This document shows positions 55,127 through 64,000 of a stretch of DNA of 64,000 nucleotides, in pieces. How positions within the stretch are numbered: the first letter of the stretch is position 1; each line of letters starts with the position of its first letter. Both the position numbers and the translations under genes were made by a program. The stretch spans positions 171,439-235,438 of the forward strand of contig NZ_CP012644.1 in NCBI RefSeq assembly GCF_001310085.1, given 5' to 3'. The notes under the pieces are model-generated. The model ran no database searches. It saw nothing but the letters and a program-made list of their open reading frames with translations, and had not been told where the DNA came from. This DNA is from Rufibacter tibetensis (GTDB lineage Bacteria; Bacteroidota; Bacteroidia; Cytophagales; Hymenobacteraceae).

Positions 55127-57529
55127 TCACTCTTTCACGGAAACTACCTTTACGGCAGCAGGCCCCATTCCTTCTGCTGTTGCCTTTAAGGTTATCTCAC
55201 CCGCGTTTTTCCCTGCCTTGATGATAACCAGACACTTACCTTGCCACGCTTTGCGCTCATGATCCTGATAACTTTCCAGGCTTTTAGGATTGGCATTTCC
55301 TACTCCTACTATCTTTCCAGGCCCCTCTAACTCAAACTTCACCAGATCTTCTGCCTTGGGGTGACGGACGCCGCTGGCATCCAGCAATTCCACTGTCACG
55401 TAGCTCAAGTCTTGATTATCAGCTTTTATTTCAGTTCTGTCAGCCGTCAGTTTGATCTGGTTTGGCTTCCCAGCGGTATTTAACTCTGAAACGGCTGCTT
55501 GATTCTGACCATTGTAGCCCACTGCTTTCAACTCACCCTCCTGATAGGGCACCTCATAGGTAGCCATGAACTTTGTTGAGCGGTTTGTCTTTTTCCTACC
55601 CAAAGATTTCCCATTCAGAAAAAGCTCCACCTGCTCACACGAAGAATACACCTCCACCTCCAGAGGCGTACCTTTATATCCTTCCCAATTCCAACTGGCT
55701 ACCATGTCCTTCCATTTCCAGTTGGACCAGGTTTCGGGTTTGGGGTTTGTTTCCGGAAAAGAGGGAGTGGGTGGCTTTACAAATAAAGAAACATTATCAC
55801 CCACCTTCCATAGGGCATCACGATAATAGGATTGTGGGCGCTTCCAACCACAGATGTCAATATCGCCCACGAAGGCAAGGTTCCAGGGATAGAAATCCTT
55901 GCTTTGCTTGTAGCCCAACCAGCCAATACTCGCCTCCCCTATATGGTCGAAGGCTGTCCACACAAAATCCCCGATGACCCACGGGTAGTCCAGCACATCC
56001 ATCCAGTAGTCAAAGGCCTCTATGGTGAAAGACTCTGCGGCATACACCACCCGGTCCGGATCACGCGTGTGCTCTGACACATACTTGTCGCGCGCATAGT
56101 TATAACCCACCACATCGAGGGTAGCAAAGAGGGCATCTTTGTCGGGATCCACGCCATTCACACCATTCGTTACGGGTCGGGTCGGGTCCAGTTGGTGGAT
56201 ATAGTCTGTCAGCATCCGTGACACCTCTGCCACTTCCGGCTTGTGCCGGTTCGGAATCTCGTTGCCGGTACTCCACATGATGATGGACGGGTGGTTACGG
56301 TCACGCAGCACCATGGCTTCCAGGTCTGACTTCCACCATTTATCGAAATACACATTGTAGTCATCCTTATTCTTTTTCTCACGCCAAGCGTCAAATGCCT
56401 CATCAATGACCAGCATACCCAACCGGTCACATGCCTCTAAAAATGCCGGGGAGGGCGGATTATGGGCACAGCGGATGGCGTTGAAGCCGCTGGCTTTCAG
56501 TATCTCCACTTTGCGTTCTTCGGCTCTGGCGTAGGCTTTGGCTCCAAGGGGACCGTTATCATGGTGCACACAGCCCCCCTTCAGCAGCAGTGGCCTGTCA
56601 TTCAGCAGAAAACCTTTTTTAGCATCGAAGGCAAGTTTCCGCACCCCGAACTTGGTCTCGGTCCGATCTGTTTGTTTGCGACCCCGGTACACTTCCGTCA
56701 ATGCGGTGTATTGCACAGGATCCTCTACCGACCAAAGCGCTGGAGAGGCAAGAGTGACATCCTGGCTGAACTCCTGCTCCCCCCGTGCCGGAACAGTAAG
56801 GGTGGCTTCTGCTTTAGCTTTCTCCGCCCCCCTGGCATCCAGGAAGCGGGTAACCACGCGCACTTTCTGCGCTTTTTGGGTTGTGTTCCGCACCTTGGTG
56901 CGGGCGTTCACTTTGGCGGACGCCGTGCTCACCTGGGGGGTGGTGATATAAGTACCCCATTGCGCCACATGCACCGGCGCCAGGGTTTTGAACCATACAT
57001 GGCGGTAAATACCGGAACCAGTGTACCAGCGGCTGTTCTTACCTTCATTCTTCACCTGTACCGCCAGCACGTTTTCCTGCCCCGGCTTCACTTTATCGGT
57101 AACGTCGTAAGAGAAGGAGGAATAACCGTAAGGCCGGTTCCCCAGATGCTGCCCGTTCAGCCAAACATCGGAATTCATGTATACGCCCTCAAACTCCACC
57201 ACCAAGCGCTTGCCTTTCGCGGAAGCAGGCACAGCGAATGTCTTGCGGTACCACCCGGTCCCCCCTACTGTGAAGCCGATACTCACGCCGTTGAGGGCAT
57301 CGGGGGAGAAAGGAGAATCAGTACCCGGCAGATCTTCTATGCTCCAGTCGTGCGGCAGGTCCACGGTGCGCCATTGAGAGTCGTTGAAGCTTACCTGCTC
57401 CGCCCCTTGCACGTTGCCTCTATGGAAGCGCCAGTCGGCATCAAACAACATAGTTCTTTCTGCTCCCTTATGCTGCCCCTGCAGGGTAAAGCAGGAAAGA
57501 AGGAAAAAGAGAATGAGAAGGTTTTTCAT
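55127..57529 (-). CDS. GH2 glycosidase, beta-galactosidase-like, secreted
   Basis: The start is placed at 57529 (MKNLLILFFLLSCFTLQGQ), giving a signal peptide and 800 residues; the frame is open to 57742 without sense. GH2 domains in order: sugar-binding (WRTVDLPHDWSIEDLPG, GWYRKTFAVPA, VWLNGQHLGNRPYGYSSF), Ig-like, TIM barrel with acid/base Glu in WSTGNEIPN and nucleophile Glu in VYAAESFT, then a C-terminal DUF4982-type domain and a bacterial Ig-like domain (KLTADRTEIKADNQDLSYV). The HHDNGPLGAKAY and RCAHNPPSPAF blocks are typical of this beta-galactosidase branch. It is the last gene of the minus-strand GH2-GH78-GH43-like cluster. Confidence 0.92.
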   Translation of the reverse strand: MKNLLILFFLLSCFTLQGQHKGAERTMLFDADWRFHRGNVQGAEQVSFNDSQWRTVDLPHDWSIEDLPGTDSPFSPDALNGVSIGFTVGGTGWYRKTFAVPASAKGKRLVVEFEGVYMNSDVWLNGQHLGNRPYGYSSFSYDVTDKVKPGQENVLAVQVKNEGKNSRWYTGSGIYRHVWFKTLAPVHVAQWGTYITTPQVSTASAKVNARTKVRNTTQKAQKVRVVTRFLDARGAEKAKAEATLTVPARGEQEFSQDVTLASPALWSVEDPVQYTALTEVYRGRKQTDRTETKFGVRKLAFDAKKGFLLNDRPLLLKGGCVHHDNGPLGAKAYARAEERKVEILKASGFNAIRCAHNPPSPAFLEACDRLGMLVIDEAFDAWREKKNKDDYNVYFDKWWKSDLEAMVLRDRNHPSIIMWSTGNEIPNRHKPEVAEVSRMLTDYIHQLDPTRPVTNGVNGVDPDKDALFATLDVVGYNYARDKYVSEHTRDPDRVVYAAESFTIEAFDYWMDVLDYPWVIGDFVWTAFDHIGEASIGWLGYKQSKDFYPWNLAFVGDIDICGWKRPQSYYRDALWKVGDNVSLFVKPPTPSFPETNPKPETWSNWKWKDMVASWNWEGYKGTPLEVEVYSSCEQVELFLNGKSLGRKKTNRSTKFMATYEVPYQEGELKAVGYNGQNQAAVSELNTAGKPNQIKLTADRTEIKADNQDLSYVTVELLDASGVRHPKAEDLVKFELEGPGKIVGVGNANPKSLESYQDHERKAWQGKCLVIIKAGKNAGEITLKATAEGMGPAAVKVVSVKE

Positions 57530-57876
57530 GTACGGTTTGAGGGTTATAGATACAATGATAGGTCGATTTGTTCGTATGGAATGGATGCGTCCTGCTAAAA
57601 ATAGTTTTACAAAGAGACAGGTACATTTCCACCTCTTCCACCCAACCCATCCTCTCATCAGCCCATAAGCATGCTCTGTGGAAGCCCTGCCGGCCAAAAT
57701 TGACCGGCAGAAATGAAAAACTTGGCTTTCCAGTCCATGCACCAGGGCAAGATGGTGGCTTTTACTTTTGTCACACCGATTGTTCTGCTTGCTATGTCGC
57801 TGCTCCGGATCGTGACGGCTCAGATTACAGGTGCGACACAGCGCCCCTTTGCTTGCCCTGCTGCATCCTTCAGGAA
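57530..57876 (-). other. Gap between the GH43-like and GH2 genes with a hairpin at 57687-57710
   Basis: About 350 bases without a gene. CTGCCGG (57687-57693) and CCGGCAG (57704-57710), extended inward with one wobble pair, form an ~11-bp hairpin on the minus strand. No T-run follows, so it may be an RNA-processing or stability element. Confidence 0.5.
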
Positions 57877-59019
57877 TTATTCCCTGATTGCTTCTGATTC
57901 GGGTTCAGCGTTGAAAGTGAGTTTACTTTTACCCATATCCTTGGAAGTGGCCACCGCTATCCCGCGCTGTTCCTTCTTGTTTACGGCATTATAGAAATGG
58001 TATACCACCCCCTTATGCTTTACTACAAATGACTTGTGGGCATACTGTTCATCATAAGGCTCCGACGATTCTATCAGGTTTTCGCCTGTCCAGTCAGTCC
58101 AGTTCACCAGGTCGTAGGAGCATGCAAAGCGGTTGAAAGCCCCTTTTCGATCCTTCCAGAAGGCCCCGAAGTAGAACATCACATACAGATCTCCTATTTG
58201 CTGGATAACGGGGTCACCCGTAATGCCCATAGGATGGTGTACTACCGGATCTTTCATAATCCTTTTCCAAGTGACCATATCATCAGAAACGGCCATACCA
58301 ATCCGTTCGTACCACCTGGTTTTAAGGTTATTTTCCAGGGAGTCACCAACCGCATTGTAGTACATCACGAATGGGTAGCCGGTTTTTTTATCTTTGTCGC
58401 GAATCACCGTGCTTTTAAACAGCTTATTGCGGTTTTCCCACCAGCCTACATCCGGGTCATTGGGCGTGAGCACCGGTTTAGGCAAGCGTTGCCATTCATG
58501 TACTTTAGAAGGGTCCTGCTTAGTATAGGCCAACCCGATGGAGAGCGGTCCCTGCTCATAGCCTGGGGAGTTGCCCCCAAAGTAGCTCATCCAGTACTTC
58601 CCATCATACTTGTTCAGTTTGTAGTTGCCGCCCCACTTATAGTCCTGTAAGGCAAGGTATCCGGCCTTCTGGTGTGCATCCCACAAGGTAGTGTCCTTAG
58701 AAAAGGACATAATCGTACCCTTATGTTCCCAGTTGAGCAGGTCTTTGCTCTCTGCCAGCCATGTTTCGTAACCTCGGCCGTCAAAAACAAGGTACGTCAT
58801 ATACCATTTGTTTCCTTTACGGAACACAGTGGGGCAGTCTGTCTTTTTAGAGTTATTGGACGGCATCAGCACCAGACCGTATTTGTAAGGTGTCTTCACC
58901 TCTTCATACACGCGTTCCATTTCGCTCTGTGGAACCACTGTCTTTGCCTTTTGTGCAAAAACCACAGCCATTGACAAAGCTGAGAGGATTAGGGTAAGGC
59001 TTATTTTCTTGAGATGCAT
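57877..59019 (-). CDS. Five-bladed beta-propeller glycosidase-like protein (GH43/GH130-type fold), secreted
   Basis: 380 residues with a signal peptide ending VVFAQ. Propeller blades show repeated patterns such as DCPTVFRKGNKWYMTYLVF, ETWLAESKDLLNWEHKG, YDGKYWMSYFGGNSPG, RIGMAVSDDMVTWKRI, GDPVIQQIGDLYVMFYFG and HKSFVVKHKGVVYHFYN. Asp and Glu residues in DCPT, ENRNKLF and GDPV are possible catalytic acids. Similar proteins are filed near GH43, GH117 or GH130 and often called 'glycosylase'; the exact family is not clear. It lies between GH78 and GH2 on the same strand, so it is likely an exo-acting enzyme on pectin side chains. Confidence 0.78.
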   Translation of the reverse strand: MHLKKISLTLILSALSMAVVFAQKAKTVVPQSEMERVYEEVKTPYKYGLVLMPSNNSKKTDCPTVFRKGNKWYMTYLVFDGRGYETWLAESKDLLNWEHKGTIMSFSKDTTLWDAHQKAGYLALQDYKWGGNYKLNKYDGKYWMSYFGGNSPGYEQGPLSIGLAYTKQDPSKVHEWQRLPKPVLTPNDPDVGWWENRNKLFKSTVIRDKDKKTGYPFVMYYNAVGDSLENNLKTRWYERIGMAVSDDMVTWKRIMKDPVVHHPMGITGDPVIQQIGDLYVMFYFGAFWKDRKGAFNRFACSYDLVNWTDWTGENLIESSEPYDEQYAHKSFVVKHKGVVYHFYNAVNKKEQRGIAVATSKDMGKSKLTFNAEPESEAIRE

Positions 59020-59214
59020 CCTGTTTATTTAATTACTTGTCTTATCATCATTCATGCCTATAATTTGTCTATTGGCATGGTAAAACGGGTGGAATCCAGC
59101 TTGCTTTCTTTGCAGGGCAATAACTTTCTCGCACTCCTCCCCCTTTTGCTTTTGCCGACCTGTTTTGCAAATCACATCCTGAAACCTTGCCTCAGGCAAA
59201 ATTCAGGGTTAGCA

Positions 59215-62001
59215 CTAAAGCTCCTTTTTAGCCTGCACCACAAAGTGATAAGTACCCGATCCCACTTTTAGAAAAGCACGCCCATTTTCAGAGGGAAGCT
59301 GTTGCAGGTCTTTGTTGCCAGCTACTAATTTTCCGCTTTCGAATATTTGGTCTGTCGCAGTCATGGGTAAGTGAACAGTGGCTGTAGTATTAGCAGGTAT
59401 CTCCACGCTTAACTCCAACGTATCGGCATTCCTTTTCCAGTCGGTGCTAATCACACCGTAGGGAGAGTCGTAGGTAACTTTGGAGAACGTCAGGTCCCCT
59501 ACAATCTCAGGCCGAATCTCAATGTGGTTGAAAGCGATTGAATGCTCCTGCTGCCGAATGCCGCCAATACCACTGTAGAACCACTCCAGAATATGTCCCA
59601 GCATCAAATGATTATTTGACACAGTAGGTAGTGCCTGCCACGACTCAGTGAGGGCGGTGGCGCCACGTGCCAACTGGTAACCGTACCCTGGCACATCGGT
59701 GCGGCTGTTCATATCGTAAATCACATCAGAACGACCGGCATCGTCAAGTACGCGTAGCAGGTACCGGTAGCCTACATCACCTGCCGTTAATTTGTTTGTT
59801 CTGATGTCTTTTATGATATTATTCACCACATCCTCTTTGTATTGTGGCTCCACCAGTTTCATGTAAACAGCCATGGCATTTGCTGTCTGGCTTCCGGTGG
59901 CATATTGTTTTGTTTCCTTGTTAAAAAATGTCTCGTTAAAGGCTCTTTTTACTTCAGCTCCCAACTGCTCATAGGCTTTTGCATCCTGCGGCTTGCCTAG
60001 CAGCGCAGCAATCTTGCCCATGATGCTGAGGTCGTAATAGTAAATGGCGGTGGCCGTTACACCGTTGGGGGTTTGCTGCGAAAAGCCAGGGCGCTCCGGC
60101 CCCAGGTCGTACCAGTCGCTGAGGCCATGCGAAACCAGATTGTTTTTTGATTTGCTCTTCAGGTACTCCACATAGCGCTGCATCATAGGGTACGCTTCTT
60201 CCAGCACCTGCTGGTCGCCATACCACTGGTAAAGGTACCAGGGGAATATGATGCCATTGCTGCCCCACTCCGGCGAGTCCCTGAAAACACCGTTTGAGAA
60301 CTCAAACTCTACATACTCCGGCGCAATGTTAGGAATCAGGCCTTCCTTTGTCTGCGCCATCTGCATGTCACGGATAAGCTTGCGGCTCATGCTGGCAATG
60401 TCATAGCTGTAGCGGATGGAGCTACCTACCAAATGCACTTCTTCCTGCCAGCCTAACTTTTCGCGGTGCGGACAATCCGTGAACACGCTTTGCATGTTGC
60501 TCCGGATAGCCCAGTCTATGAGGGTCTCCGTTTTATTAAACAAGTCCTTGGAGGTAGCAAATTGACCTACACGCTTCGCCGCATTGGTATTATGCAAGCC
60601 CTTGAGGGCTACCATCACGGGCAGGCCCTGCGGGTTCGGCTGCCCCTCGGGCACACTGCCCTCTACCATCACGTAGCGGAAACCATAATAGGAGAAACGT
60701 GGCTGCCAGGTCTCAGTGCCTTCGCCTTTGAGCGTGTAAATGAAATTGTACGGGCTACCCGTATGCTTCTGGGTGACCAACTGCTGCTCATTGAGCAGTT
60801 CACCGGGGGTTATTTTAACGGTTGCCCCCTTCTTCCCTTTCACCGCGATGCCTACAATACCGGATGCATTCTGCCCCAGGTCGTATACCCATTTCCCTGG
60901 TTCTGGCTGCGTCACTTTGATAGGTGCATGGCTCTGCACCAGCTTCACAGGGGTGGAAACCTGCGCCTCCAGCTTTGGGCCCTCCACCAGCAGCACCTGC
61001 CTCCATGCCTTGTTTTCTTTAAAATCAGGTTTGTTCCAGCCTGGTTGCTCCAAGGTTGCATCGTAAAACTCACCGCCGTAAATGCTGGAGAAGGTGATGG
61101 GCCCTGGAGCTGTTTTCCAGGAAGCATCACTGATGATGTTTTCTGTTTTACCGTTCTGGTACTCCACCACCAGCCGGCAGATCATCTTAGGGTAGCCAAA
61201 TGAGCCGGTAAGTTTGCGGTACTGTGAACCACGTGGTATGTGGTAAAAGCCATTGCCTAGCATCACACCAAGGGCATTCTTTCCTTTATTAACCTGATTT
61301 GTAATATCATAGCTCACATACAGAGCGTGTTCGTCGTAATCAGTCCAGCCGGGTGCCAGGAAATGATCACCAACTTTCTCGCCGTTGAGGCTCACCTCAA
61401 AATGGCCGAGACCAGATATGTACGCCGTTGCCCTTTTCACAGGGTTAGCGATCGTAAATTCCTTGCGCAGAATGGGAAGAATGTTCTTTCCCTCGTCCAG
61501 GCTCTTGCTCCCTTTGCCATGTTGGGCGGGCACTATGCGCTTTTCGGAAGGCAGTTCTTCGTAAGCAATCCAGCGGGCACCTTTCCAATCCTGGGCAGTT
61601 GGAAGCCCCATTTGCCACTGTGCAGGCTCGCTCCAGGAGGCGTTGCCTTTGTTATCCCAGACCATTACTTTCCAGAAATACGCTTTGGCTGGCTCCAGCC
61701 TTTTTCCGGCATAAGCTAGTTGAATAGACTTATTTGATTTTACCTTCCTGCTATCCCAGACATTGCCTTTATTCTTCTGCAGTTGCTCTGGACTATCTGC
61801 CACCAGCACTCGGTAGGCTGTCTGCACTACGTTCCGCTGCGGGGAGTTTAGTCTCCATTGCAGGCGGGGGGTCGGTGACTCTACTCCTAAAGGGTTTTCC
61901 CGGTACTCACACTGCAAATCATTTACTTTTAATGTTTCCTTTTGGGAAAACGCCTGAATTGTACTCAGACACAGCAAAAGGAATAGAATAGATCTGATCA
62001 T
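59215..62001 (-). CDS. GH78 alpha-L-rhamnosidase, secreted
   Basis: 928 residues, signal peptide ending QAFSQ. The N-terminal fibronectin-like domain (VNDLQCEYRENPLGVESPTP, AYRVLVADSPEQL) and the two jelly-roll domains are typical. The (alpha/alpha)6 barrel has TDCPHREKLGWQEE, which holds the conserved Asp and Glu of the family, and DSPEWGSNGIIFPW. The C-terminal small beta domain carries FNHIEIRPEI and GVISTDWKR. It releases terminal L-rhamnose from pectic oligomers, which RhaT, coded at 38.6 kb, can carry inward. It is upstream of the GH43-like gene and has its own promoter region. Confidence 0.95.
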   Translation of the reverse strand: MIRSILFLLLCLSTIQAFSQKETLKVNDLQCEYRENPLGVESPTPRLQWRLNSPQRNVVQTAYRVLVADSPEQLQKNKGNVWDSRKVKSNKSIQLAYAGKRLEPAKAYFWKVMVWDNKGNASWSEPAQWQMGLPTAQDWKGARWIAYEELPSEKRIVPAQHGKGSKSLDEGKNILPILRKEFTIANPVKRATAYISGLGHFEVSLNGEKVGDHFLAPGWTDYDEHALYVSYDITNQVNKGKNALGVMLGNGFYHIPRGSQYRKLTGSFGYPKMICRLVVEYQNGKTENIISDASWKTAPGPITFSSIYGGEFYDATLEQPGWNKPDFKENKAWRQVLLVEGPKLEAQVSTPVKLVQSHAPIKVTQPEPGKWVYDLGQNASGIVGIAVKGKKGATVKITPGELLNEQQLVTQKHTGSPYNFIYTLKGEGTETWQPRFSYYGFRYVMVEGSVPEGQPNPQGLPVMVALKGLHNTNAAKRVGQFATSKDLFNKTETLIDWAIRSNMQSVFTDCPHREKLGWQEEVHLVGSSIRYSYDIASMSRKLIRDMQMAQTKEGLIPNIAPEYVEFEFSNGVFRDSPEWGSNGIIFPWYLYQWYGDQQVLEEAYPMMQRYVEYLKSKSKNNLVSHGLSDWYDLGPERPGFSQQTPNGVTATAIYYYDLSIMGKIAALLGKPQDAKAYEQLGAEVKRAFNETFFNKETKQYATGSQTANAMAVYMKLVEPQYKEDVVNNIIKDIRTNKLTAGDVGYRYLLRVLDDAGRSDVIYDMNSRTDVPGYGYQLARGATALTESWQALPTVSNNHLMLGHILEWFYSGIGGIRQQEHSIAFNHIEIRPEIVGDLTFSKVTYDSPYGVISTDWKRNADTLELSVEIPANTTATVHLPMTATDQIFESGKLVAGNKDLQQLPSENGRAFLKVGSGTYHFVVQAKKEL

Positions 62002-62546
62002 GTATTAGTTTTATATACCTGGTATGGGTAATTAACATTGAAGCTGTTTGGTGAAACCGTATTTGGTATAATTTCTGGCAAACAGGCCAAATACAAAAAC
62101 CGTCACCTTACCGGATCTTGGTTTGACAGCAGACAATACCGTTTATTGCTTTAACTACTTGCTGGTACTCCCTTCACTAAACAGGTATATCCATTGGAAT
62201 CTAAAGGTATCCAATAGGATCCACTGCATCTTATACTCAGAACCAAGGAGCTGTTCTTTGTACAGCAGGGATGAGTTGAATCTAAATAAAGCTTCCTGAC
62301 TTCCCTGTCGCAAAACCCTGAGCGCTTATTACCAAATATAAAGTTTATTTTTATATTTAAACAATAAAAGCAGGCAAATTAGCTCCTCCCAGTTGTAGAA
62401 GCGCTTGCAGCCACTTGCATTCCCCACTTTAAAGAAGGCCAGCACCTCTGCCAAAGCCATTCCTTGATTCTCAGATCAGCTTACTTGGGGAGTCATCAAA
62501 CGTTAGGTGCATTTTATCACCCCCAAGAACAGCAAAAAATGCCAGG
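62002..62546 (-). promoter_or_regulatory. Promoter region of the GH78 gene cluster
   Basis: On the minus strand TATATTTG (62333-62340) with TTG (62362-62364) 21 bases upstream makes a -7/-33 pair. The 12-mer TTTATATTTAAA lies within it (62350-62361, plus strand). The implied leader to the GH78 start is ~320 bases, so a nearer promoter may also exist. Near 62190 there are overlapping inverted copies of ATCCATTGG / CCAATAGGAT. Confidence 0.45.
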
Positions 62547-62571
62547 TTAAAACCTGACATTTTTTGCTGTT
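62528..62571 (-). terminator. Strong hairpin overlapping the 3' end of the GH2 gene
   Basis: Arms 62528-62548 and 62551-62571 pair over 21 bases with one wobble, loop AA. On the minus strand the stem starts inside the last eight codons (ATAKNVRF) and includes the TAA stop, and the 3' arm carries a TTTTTT run. Confidence 0.75.
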
Positions 62572-64000
62572 GCGCTTATCGCATCTTTCTTCTTTTTAAT
62601 GGGCTGCAAGTAGAAGCTGTAGTTGTATGGTTTAGCTGGTATCTGGTATTTCTCAAGTGGCTGCGCCACATCCGACCAGGAATCATTGCCGCCTACTCCC
62701 ATCTGCATCAGGTCGATATTCAGGGTTATAAAACCTGCATCCTTCAGATCATAGGTGTGTTTGGCTTCATTGATGTTCGCCTCGGTATAAGGCCAGGCAC
62801 TCATGCTGAGGAGGCTATCAGCCACAACAACCAAACCTTCCTCTTTGCTATTCGAAAGGAACATCCAACGAACATCGGTGCGGTTGCCGTTTTCCTGGGG
62901 CATGATGTAGGGTTCCATGAACTGCTGAATAGGCTGCGAATAAATGGCCGCGTCAAAACCATATCGCTTGTCTACGTAGTTCTCCACTGGGCCTCTGCCG
63001 TACCAACTTATCTGGTCGTAATCACGGGCGATGCCGCACTGCATGCCTACTTTCGGAATGTTCGGCAGCCCAGCATCAGGTGAGAGCGCATAATCCACTT
63101 TTACGACCCCGTCACCGGACACCTGATAAACCACCTGCACCTTGGCTTTTCCGCCTATGAGGGTGTAGTTGCTGATTACTTTTACCACGCCCCCCTGCGA
63201 CTTGTCGGCTGAAACACGCTGTAGTTTCAGATTCGGCTCGTACCATTCCTTTAGTTTTTTATCGGCCTTCCACCCCTTTTTGTCGTTATCGGTGAGAGGC
63301 CGACTGAAGTTGGGAAGCAGCGGGCTGTGTATTTGCTCCTTGTTGTTCCACAGATAGGAGCTCAGCGCCCCGTTAGACTTGTCAATTGTCAGGCTGAAGC
63401 CTTTTCCGTTGATCACGAAACCTTTGTCGTTTTCAGCCACTATAGGTGCTGCTCCTGTTTTACGGGTAGGTGCCACCTTTGAAATACCTGTAATCGCAAA
63501 CTGATTAGAAGCAATTTCATGGCCTTTCGGAGCCCAAAGCTCGTTCTGTGCCAATGTAAAGTGAATGTCTGCCAGGTATTCTGCACCTGCTTTTCTTTTT
63601 GGCAGGTAGGAACTAATACTGAGTAGGGTATCTTTCCCGGCGGCCAAAGAAAGGCGCGGCAGTTTTTTGGTTTGCACTACTTTCCCGTCTTCCCGCACGA
63701 TTAACGTGACCTCGTAAGCACCTGCATTTTTGCTGGCATGGCGGTTCAGTACCCTGATTAGCCCTTTTGACCCATCCACCAATTCTGATTCTATTGGCTG
63801 GTACACGCGCTTGCACTCGTAAATAGCTGATTTCGGCCTGCCATCAGCCGCCACAATACCATTTATATTGAAATTACCGTTGTGCAGTTTTTCCCCAAAG
63901 TCCCCACCGTAGGCATAAAACTCCTCACCATTCTTGTGCTTCTTTACTAGGCCTTGGTCTTTGAAGTCCCAGATGCAGCCCCCAATCATGCGCTTGGTAG
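62547..64000 (-). CDS. C-terminal part of a LacZ-type GH2 beta-galactosidase
   Basis: The frame is open through the right edge (T-K-R-M-I-G-G-C-I-W-D-F), so the gene begins outside the window. The first seen residues, GGCIWDFKDQGL and EFYAYGGDFGEKLHNGNF, match the end of the LacZ TIM barrel (E. coli GGFVWDWVDQSL). The following linker and the last ~280 residues are the beta-galactosidase small-chain domain (FSLTIDKSNGALSSYLWN, DQISWYGRGPVENYVDKRYG, GNRTDVRWMFL, LMQMGVGGNDSW). All catalytic glutamates lie outside the window. It is upstream of GH78 on the same strand but ends in a strong hairpin, so the two are likely separate transcripts. Confidence 0.92.
   Translation of the reverse strand, partial: TKRMIGGCIWDFKDQGLVKKHKNGEEFYAYGGDFGEKLHNGNFNINGIVAADGRPKSAIYECKRVYQPIESELVDGSKGLIRVLNRHASKNAGAYEVTLIVREDGKVVQTKKLPRLSLAAGKDTLLSISSYLPKRKAGAEYLADIHFTLAQNELWAPKGHEIASNQFAITGISKVAPTRKTGAAPIVAENDKGFVINGKGFSLTIDKSNGALSSYLWNNKEQIHSPLLPNFSRPLTDNDKKGWKADKKLKEWYEPNLKLQRVSADKSQGGVVKVISNYTLIGGKAKVQVVYQVSGDGVVKVDYALSPDAGLPNIPKVGMQCGIARDYDQISWYGRGPVENYVDKRYGFDAAIYSQPIQQFMEPYIMPQENGNRTDVRWMFLSNSKEEGLVVVADSLLSMSAWPYTEANINEAKHTYDLKDAGFITLNIDLMQMGVGGNDSWSDVAQPLEKYQIPAKPYNYSFYLQPIKKKKDAISATAKNVRF

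Noticed and set aside
1..64000. CRISPR arrays, tRNA/rRNA genes, insertion sequences and prophage
   Set aside because: No regular repeat-spacer pattern, cloverleaf gene, transposase or phage gene was seen on either strand.

Overview
This window comes from a Bacteroidota chromosome, most likely a free-living or plant/soil-associated member of the Cytophagales (Hymenobacter/Pontibacter-like). That placement is inferred from the SusC/SusD pair, PL1/GH28/GH78/GH95/GH2 enzymes with signal peptides, TAnnTTTG-type promoters, and a LytS/LytTR pair beside an OMP_b-brl_3 receptor. No 16S or marker gene is present. Both ends cut genes: a small ORF tail at the left and the C-terminal half of a LacZ-like GH2 at the right.

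Layout. (1) 1-3.9 kb: a partial SH3-like protein, a secreted protein with three Ig/cadherin-like repeats, and a duplicated DUF3826 protein. (2) 2.6-7.1 kb, minus strand: BNR/sialidase-like propeller, PL1 pectate lyase and the DUF3826 protein, a small pectin cluster. (3) 7.8-14.0 kb, plus strand: an unknown three-repeat secreted protein, LytS-type kinase, LytTR regulator and a TonB-dependent outer-membrane barrel. (4) 14.2-20.3 kb, minus strand: a tight operon of RuBisCO-like protein, four-carbon-acid-sugar kinase (DUF1537), Asp/Glu-racemase-like protein and BASS-type transporter, followed by a divergent pectin methylesterase. (5) 20.9-38.6 kb, plus strand: DUF1080-PA14 lipoprotein, a propeller dehydrogenase-like protein with a C-terminal azurin domain, an MGH1-like hydrolase, GH28, GH95, a second DUF1080, GH2 with malectin, an alpha/beta-hydrolase esterase and a sialate-O-acetylesterase-like enzyme. 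(6) 38.6-46.1 kb, minus strand: an operon of two solute-binding-like proteins without signal peptides, two class III CoA-transferases, Gfo/Idh/MocA oxidoreductase, MaoC hydratase and RhaT. (7) 46.5-53.7 kb, minus strand: SusC, SusD and a DUF5703 glycosidase, with a 30-bp perfect hairpin after susD. (8) 54.3-55.1 kb, plus strand: an IclR regulator. (9) 55.1-64 kb, minus strand: GH2 (partial), GH78, a GH43-like propeller and another GH2.

Together this reads as a large pectin utilisation locus. Extracellular and surface enzymes de-esterify (CE8, SASA, alpha/beta hydrolase) and cut (PL1, GH28) the backbone. GH78, GH95 and GH2 enzymes strip side chains, SusCD imports oligomers, and RhaT brings rhamnose into the cytoplasm. 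The RuBisCO-like protein and DUF1537 kinase match the pair known for 3-oxo-isoapionate catabolism, which suggests use of apiose from rhamnogalacturonan II or apiogalacturonan. The rest of that route is not visible here.

The least explained part is region 6. It holds two 'extracellular' solute-binding proteins that cannot carry normal signal peptides (both begin at TTG codons just after in-frame stops), each paired with a CaiB/BaiF CoA-transferase, with no ABC permease or ATPase nearby. This looks like an undescribed cytoplasmic CoA-dependent sugar-acid pathway or sensing module, probably under the IclR regulator.
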